A DNA stretch of 64,000 nt from NCBI RefSeq assembly GCF_004328075.1, contig NZ_SJFN01000002.1, forward strand, positions 25,688-89,687, written 5' to 3'. The DNA is from Siculibacillus lacustris. GTDB taxonomy: Bacteria > Pseudomonadota > Alphaproteobacteria > Rhizobiales > Ancalomicrobiaceae. Below are positions 60,693 to 64,000 of the stretch, in pieces. The notes below the pieces were generated by a model. That model worked only from the letters and a program-made list of their open reading frames with translations. It was not told the DNA's origin and did no database searches. Every line of letters begins with the position of its first letter. Position 1 is the first letter of the stretch. The translations under genes and the position numbers were made by a program.

Positions 60693-62108
60693 CCCTTTCC
60701 GCCCGAAGCGCAGCCAGGACGCCTCGAGCAGCGCCGCGGCGGCGAAGCCGAGATAGGGGCCGACGTCGGCGCCGCCGATCCGCTCCGACAGCAGCCCGGT
60801 GTAGAGCGAGTTCGCCGAGAACAGGCCTATCGAGGCGATGGTCACCGCGACGAAGATCCCGCAGCCGACGGTGATCCCGGCGGGCGTCCCCTGCCGATCG
60901 CCGACCATCAGCCAATGGGTCAGCAGGACCGCGGCCCAGGGCGCGATGCCATGGGCGAACAGGAACAGGAAGTTCTCGAAGAAGGCGACGAAGTCGTCGG
61001 AGGCGAGCAGGCAGACGACGTAGCCGAGGACCGCGCCGATCACCGCGGTGAGCGGACGCGAGATCCGGACGCCGGCAGAAATCAGGCTGTAGGCCGCGGA
61101 ATTGTCGTTGACCGCATTGCACGGCACCGAATTGAGCGCCACCAGGAACAGCACGACCGGGGCGAAGGGCCCGGCCAGCGTCTTCAGCGCGTCCATCACC
61201 GCGACGGGCGAGGGCTCCGTGACCAGCGAGGCGGTCGCCCAGCCGAAGAAGCAGAAGGCGACGGAGGCCGTGAACAGGCCGGCGAACACCGGGACGAACA
61301 CCCTGCGGCCCGGCGTCGCCGCCGGCAGATAGCGGGTGTAGTCGGCGGCGTAGGGCGCCAGGGTGATCGAGTAGGACACCACCAGCAGCAACGCCGCGAA
61401 CACCGCGCCGATCGGCGCGGCGACCCCGGTCACCGCGACGCCGGTGCGGGCCACGGCGACGACGCCGAGGATCGCGAAGGCCAGCCCGAGCAGCAGGCCG
61501 AGCCAGCGGGCGGTGGCCTGGATCAGGTGATGGCCCCACAGGCCGACCAGCAGCTGCAGCGCCACCAGGATCCCGAAGGCCAGCCACGACGGCAGGCCGA
61601 GCCCGGAGCCGGCGGCCAGCGCGATCAGCGCCGCGGCGGCGAGCGAATTGAACACCACGTCCCAGCCGATCGCCCCGATCCAGTTGAGGAGGGCGGGCAG
61701 GCGCTTGCCGGTCGCGCCGAGGGCGAAGCGGCCGACCTCGAGCTGCGGCAGGCGGGTGCGCGGTCCGAGCACCGCCATCGCCGCCGGCAGGGCGCCGCCG
61801 ACGGCGCTGCCGATCAGAATGACGCCCATCGCCTGAGTGAAATCGAGCCCCATCACCGCGACCAGCACGCCGATCAGCCAGGTGGCGATGCCGGTATTGA
61901 GGACGAAGAACACCCAGAACGGGTTGCCGACGGCGAGGGTCTGCTCGTGCGCGGCGACGCCGTCGGTGACGAGCGAGGGGTGGGTCCGCTCCATGCGGAA
62001 GGCGGAGATCCCGCGGCCGGCCGAAACATCGGCGGTCGCGAGGTCGGTGGACTCGAGCGTACGGGTAGACGGGGCCGCCCCAGGGGCAGCGGAGAAGGAG
62101 ATCGGCAT
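60687..62108 (-). CDS. NCS1-family (cytosine/purine-type) permease under cobalamin control
   Basis: A 473-residue inner-membrane protein with about twelve spans, of the CodB/cytosine-purine permease family (NPFWVFFVLNTGIATWLIGV, VSYSITLAPYAADYTRYLP, NSVPCNAVNDNSAAYSLISA). It imports a nucleobase-like or vitamin-precursor ring compound with Na+ or H+. The leader carries a cobalamin riboswitch, so the cargo is probably linked to B12 supply. Its stop codon TAG (60689-60687) lies within repeat-derived sequence, so the original C-terminus may have been altered. Confidence 0.88.
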   Translation of the reverse strand: MPISFSAAPGAAPSTRTLESTDLATADVSAGRGISAFRMERTHPSLVTDGVAAHEQTLAVGNPFWVFFVLNTGIATWLIGVLVAVMGLDFTQAMGVILIGSAVGGALPAAMAVLGPRTRLPQLEVGRFALGATGKRLPALLNWIGAIGWDVVFNSLAAAALIALAAGSGLGLPSWLAFGILVALQLLVGLWGHHLIQATARWLGLLLGLAFAILGVVAVARTGVAVTGVAAPIGAVFAALLLVVSYSITLAPYAADYTRYLPAATPGRRVFVPVFAGLFTASVAFCFFGWATASLVTEPSPVAVMDALKTLAGPFAPVVLFLVALNSVPCNAVNDNSAAYSLISAGVRISRPLTAVIGAVLGYVVCLLASDDFVAFFENFLFLFAHGIAPWAAVLLTHWLMVGDRQGTPAGITVGCGIFVAVTIASIGLFSANSLYTGLLSERIGGADVGPYLGFAAAALLEASWLRFGRKGP

Positions 62109-62169
62109 CGGTGGTCCCCACGAGCCATCTGCGATCGGTTCCGCCGTCCATGCGGAACAGACCCACGAG

Positions 62170-62340
62170 GGCTCGGCCGGTCTTCCGACTGAGGATCAAC
62201 CCGCGGCGAGACCTTCCCGGCAGATGCCAGTGGTCGCTGCTCGGACGAGCCGAGCCTCGCAGCGGTCCCCCTTCACGGCGTTGGGCACGTCACGGATTTG
62301 CACCGTGTTCCCGATTCTCCCGACAGGGCACCGAACCGCC
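62170..62340 (-). ncRNA. Cobalamin (B12) riboswitch
   Basis: Reading the minus strand, the order of conserved elements matches the btuB-type aptamer: CGGTTCGGTGCCC at the 5' side, GGGAACACGGTGCAAATCCG, ACGTGCCCAACGCCGTGA, then ACCACTGGCATCTGCCGGGA AGGTC, and the 3' CAGTCGGAAGACCGGCC. The length is about 170 nt, ending about 60 nt before the permease ATG. By analogy, adenosylcobalamin binding would shut off permease expression, probably by hiding the ribosome binding site (GGGGACC). Confidence 0.93.
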
Positions 62341-62428
62341 GGCATCGTGGCATGGCGGCGGGCGAGGGACAAGGACGGGCGGCCTGTGACACGGTGCCTC
62401 GATCGGAGGGGGCTCCGAGGGGCATCGC

Positions 62429-62567
62429 GGTAGGGTGCACGGTCGTAGGGTGCAAGGTCGTAGGGTGCATCGAGCGCGAGCGAGTTGCACCATGGGCGGG
62501 AGTGGTGCGCTCCGGCGTTCCCCACGACCTCGGCCGGTGCAAGTCGCTGCGCTCCATGCACCCTACG
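62429..62567. repeat. 109-bp near-palindromic repeat, copy 2, with two leading half-units
   Basis: The core (62459-62567) has the same outer arms (CGTAGGGTGCAT to ATGCACCCTACG) and the same total length as copies 1 and 3; inner arms read GAGTTGCACC and GGTGCAAGTC. Two extra GTAGGGTGCA units directly precede it. The centre shares CTCCGGCGT-CCCCACGACC with copy 3. It marks the left edge of the AT-rich island. Confidence 0.9.
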
Positions 62568-62758
62568 GACCAATGGACCATTCCCCACTCGATCCCGGCG
62601 ACCTCGCCACCGGGATTCTGCTGTCGTTGGTAGTGCGAGCGCAAAAAGAGGCGCGTGCGAGAAGTGGGTCGTACGGATTCTCGACAATTTCGATATCAGA
62701 ATTTCTATGTTATTGAATTAACTTCGGAGCATTCCGACACACTCCGCGAGTAACGACC

Positions 62759-63220
62759 ATGACGGCGCGCAACTACACACCAGCGCTCGCATTGCCGGCT
62801 ATTCTTCCGATTATTTTTCTCCTTGGACCTGAACTAAATGTATACAGGCTACTTCTAATTGATTCCGCGCCCGCCTATGCGAAGGTTACATCAAAGAGCG
62901 AGTCCTTCAGAACTGGTAAAGGCATCTAGGAACTGGAAATACAATTCACTGTTTCACGGGGAAGAATGGTCGAGGCAAAAGTCTTAGTCGCATCACACGC
63001 CTATTTCACAGAAAGCGAAATTCATATAGATTATTATCCTGATATTCCTTCTCATTGCCTAGTCTCAAAAACCGAGAGTGGTAACATTTATAGAGGCGTT
63101 TTATTTAATATTTTCATTTTATTACCAATATCTGTAATTTTATTGATTTATCTATCTTTGATATCCGCATGTGATTTTCGAGATTTACTCATAAAGAAGC
63201 TAAGACATAGAAATAATTGA
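62759..63220 (+). pseudogene. DUF3592-like membrane protein gene split by an in-frame amber codon
   Basis: ATG 62759 opens a frame with a hydrophobic segment (LALPAILPIIFLLGPELN) that stops at TAG 62927-62929. The same frame continues at once (ELEIQFTVSRGR) through ATG 62966 to TGA 63218-63220. Joined, the roughly 150 residues show two terminal membrane spans and a middle with YFTESEIHIDYYPDIPSHCL, resembling the x-V-x-Y-x-P-x-x-P-S pattern of DUF3592. The DNA is far more AT-rich than its surroundings. A single point mutation would explain the stop. The second part could still be made as an 84-residue protein from 62966. Confidence 0.55.
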
Positions 63221-63291
63221 TGCGTTTTATCTATGCGTCCTAGGGTAGAACAGGCACGCCCCGACGGTGCCCGCGAACTGCCGAGCGTATT

Positions 63292-63430
63292 CGTAGAGTG
63301 CATCGAGCGTGAGCGAGTTGCACCAGAGGCGGGCATGGCTCTCTCCGGCGTCCCCCACGACCTCCGCCGGTGCAAGTCGCTTCGCTCCATGCACCCTACG
63401 GCGGGCACCCTACGAGTTGCACCCTACCGG
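63292..63430. repeat. 109-bp near-palindromic repeat, copy 3, with trailing half-units
   Basis: The core (63292-63400) begins CGTAGAGTGCATCGAGCG (one mismatch to the other copies) and ends GCTCCATGCACCCTACG. It is followed by the partial units GGGCACCCTACG and GTTGCACCCTAC. It closes the AT-rich island and lies about 110 bp before the MerR gene. Confidence 0.9.
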
Positions 63431-63454
63431 GCCCGGTGTGCCCCCACTGACCCC

Positions 63455-63485
63455 TTGACTCGGCCCCAGGGGCCGGCCGCAGAAC
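63455..63485 (+). promoter_or_regulatory. MerR-type promoter with a 19-bp spacer and central dyad
   Basis: TTGACT (63455-63460) and CAGAAC (63480-63485) are separated by 19 bp instead of 17, and the spacer starts with the dyad CGGCCCC-A-GGGGCCG (63461-63475). Overlong spacers with a dyad are the hallmark of promoters activated by MerR-family proteins through DNA unwinding. The -10 is a poor match. The MerR gene begins 28 bp downstream. Confidence 0.45.
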
Positions 63486-63513
63486 CACGGGCGTCCATCG
63501 ACGGGAGGCGCGA

Positions 63514-64000
63514 TTGAGCCGGATCTCGAACTACCGGACCGCTGGGGAGACCGCCGCCGTGCTCGGCGTCTCGATCAAGGCGCTGCGGGTCTATGAGCGC
63601 CACGGCCTGGTCGCGCCGGATCGCACGGCCGCGGGATACCGCGTCTACGGTCCCGTCCAGATGCGTCGCCTGCACCAGGTCCTGGCGCTCAGGTCGCTCG
63701 GCCTGTCGCTCGCCCAGATCGGCGCCTGTATCGCCGGGCTCGGCGACGAACTCGGGCCGATCCTGGACCTCCAGGACCGCGACCTGCGCCAGCGCATCGC
63801 CCGGCTGCAGACGGCGGCGGCGACCGTCGCCGCGGCGCGGGCGCGGCTCGCGGCCGGCGAGAGCCTGTCGGTGGACGATCTCGTGAAACTGACGAAGGAG
63901 ATCGTCATGACCCAGGAAAGACCCGATTGGCGCGAGGCGCTGACACCGCTGTTCGCCGAGCACTTCACCGAAGCCGAGCGCCGGGCGATGATGCCGCCGG
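63514..64000 (+). CDS. MerR-family regulator with TipAS-like domain, C-terminus beyond window
   Basis: About 162 codons are visible. The N-terminal MerR helix-turn-helix is clear: YRTAGETAAVLGVSIKALRV, YERHGLVAPDRTAAGYRVYG and LRSLGLSLAQIGACI; a coiled dimer helix follows (LDLQDRDLRQRIARLQTAA). After about residue 130 the text KLTKEIVMTQERPDWREALTP and FAEHFTEAERRAMM matches the start of a TipAS antibiotic-recognition domain. The TTG at 63514 follows GGGAGG. It probably activates its own promoter. Confidence 0.87.
   Translation, partial: MSRISNYRTAGETAAVLGVSIKALRVYERHGLVAPDRTAAGYRVYGPVQMRRLHQVLALRSLGLSLAQIGACIAGLGDELGPILDLQDRDLRQRIARLQTAAATVAAARARLAAGESLSVDDLVKLTKEIVMTQERPDWREALTPLFAEHFTEAERRAMMPP

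Noticed and set aside
62170..62340. TPP riboswitch upstream of the NCS1 permease (as for CytX-type permeases)
   Set aside because: No CTGAGA thi-box pair is present, whereas the cobalamin aptamer blocks occur in the correct order.
62927..62929. Amber codon as pyrrolysine or programmed readthrough site
   Set aside because: The protein family has no known readthrough, no special downstream structure was seen, and the island looks decayed, so a plain nonsense mutation is simpler.
60545..63430. The repeat cluster as a CRISPR array or integron attC sites
   Set aside because: Copies are about 830 bp or more apart, are internally palindromic over 109 bp, and lack the R/L-box layout of attC sites; no integrase is present.

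Overview
The window is about 70% G+C, with strong G/C bias at third codon positions and dense, mostly short-spaced genes. It reads as the chromosome of an alphaproteobacterium. The gene families fit Hyphomicrobiales (Rhizobiales): AapJQM-type amino-acid ABC parts, a DUF2865 protein, the rpiA / DUF2059 / gor block divergent from gph, CreA, and TIGR00027-type methyltransferases. No genus can be assigned from the sequence alone. There are no rRNA genes, CRISPR arrays, prophage or insertion sequences, and one tRNA gene (tRNA-Gln, CTG).

Layout. 1-3164 (-): a sugar ABC operon (SMP-30 lactonase, Tat-exported binding protein, permease, start of the ATPase). 3355-5351 (+): a soluble GAF histidine kinase and a response regulator, translationally coupled. 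5390-9466: AapM/AapQ permeases (-), a cysteine phosphatase and the AapJ binding protein (+), with no ATPase gene in view. 9921-12319 (+): galactarate dehydratase and a short-chain dehydrogenase. 12822-16272: tRNA-Gln, then an exopolyphosphatase-like protein with a very long disordered N-terminus, coupled to rlmE. 17029-18192: a Ser/Thr-rich protein with five EF-hand loops, ending in a bidirectional terminator shared with ilvD. 20513-29319: AEC transporter, RecD-like helicase, allantoinase-type deacetylase, phosphatidylethanolamine synthesis (psd, pssA), an Atm1-like ABC exporter and a LOG-type phosphoribohydrolase. 29336-38071 (-): acyltransferase, cimA, a GFA protein, cysS, a methyltransferase and ppc. 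38204-41712: TSUP permease, FMN-barrel protein, CreA, DUF2865. 41675-45975 (-): PAS protein, nadE, gltX. 46162-51809: DODA dioxygenase, class II DAHP synthase, a GntR/FCD regulator and Kup. 52010-56716: gor, DUF2059, rpiA, gph, an orphan Flp pilin and rpe. 56908-60513: TetR plus a two-domain VOC protein, then adhC and fghA for glutathione-linked formaldehyde oxidation.

The right end (60514-64000) is the unusual part. Three copies of a 109-bp near-palindromic repeat, equal in length and orientation, bracket two segments. The first is an NCS1 (cytosine/purine-type) permease preceded by a clear cobalamin riboswitch; the permease's stop codon lies inside repeat sequence. The second is a markedly AT-rich island holding a DUF3592-like membrane protein gene split by an in-frame amber codon. 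A MerR/TipAS regulator, with a MerR-style 19-bp-spacer promoter, starts beyond the third repeat and runs off the window.

The functional themes are central metabolism and amino-acid biosynthesis (ilvD, cimA, aroG, ppc, rpe/rpiA, nadE), solute uptake (sugar, amino acid, galactarate use, K+), phospholipid synthesis and aldehyde/thiol stress defence (gor, adhC, fghA, GFA, VOC). Where the first ATG of a reading frame lay far upstream of family homology I moved the start to the codon with a ribosome binding site; several starts are TTG or GTG. Most other long open frames are antisense or out-of-frame shadows caused by the high G+C.
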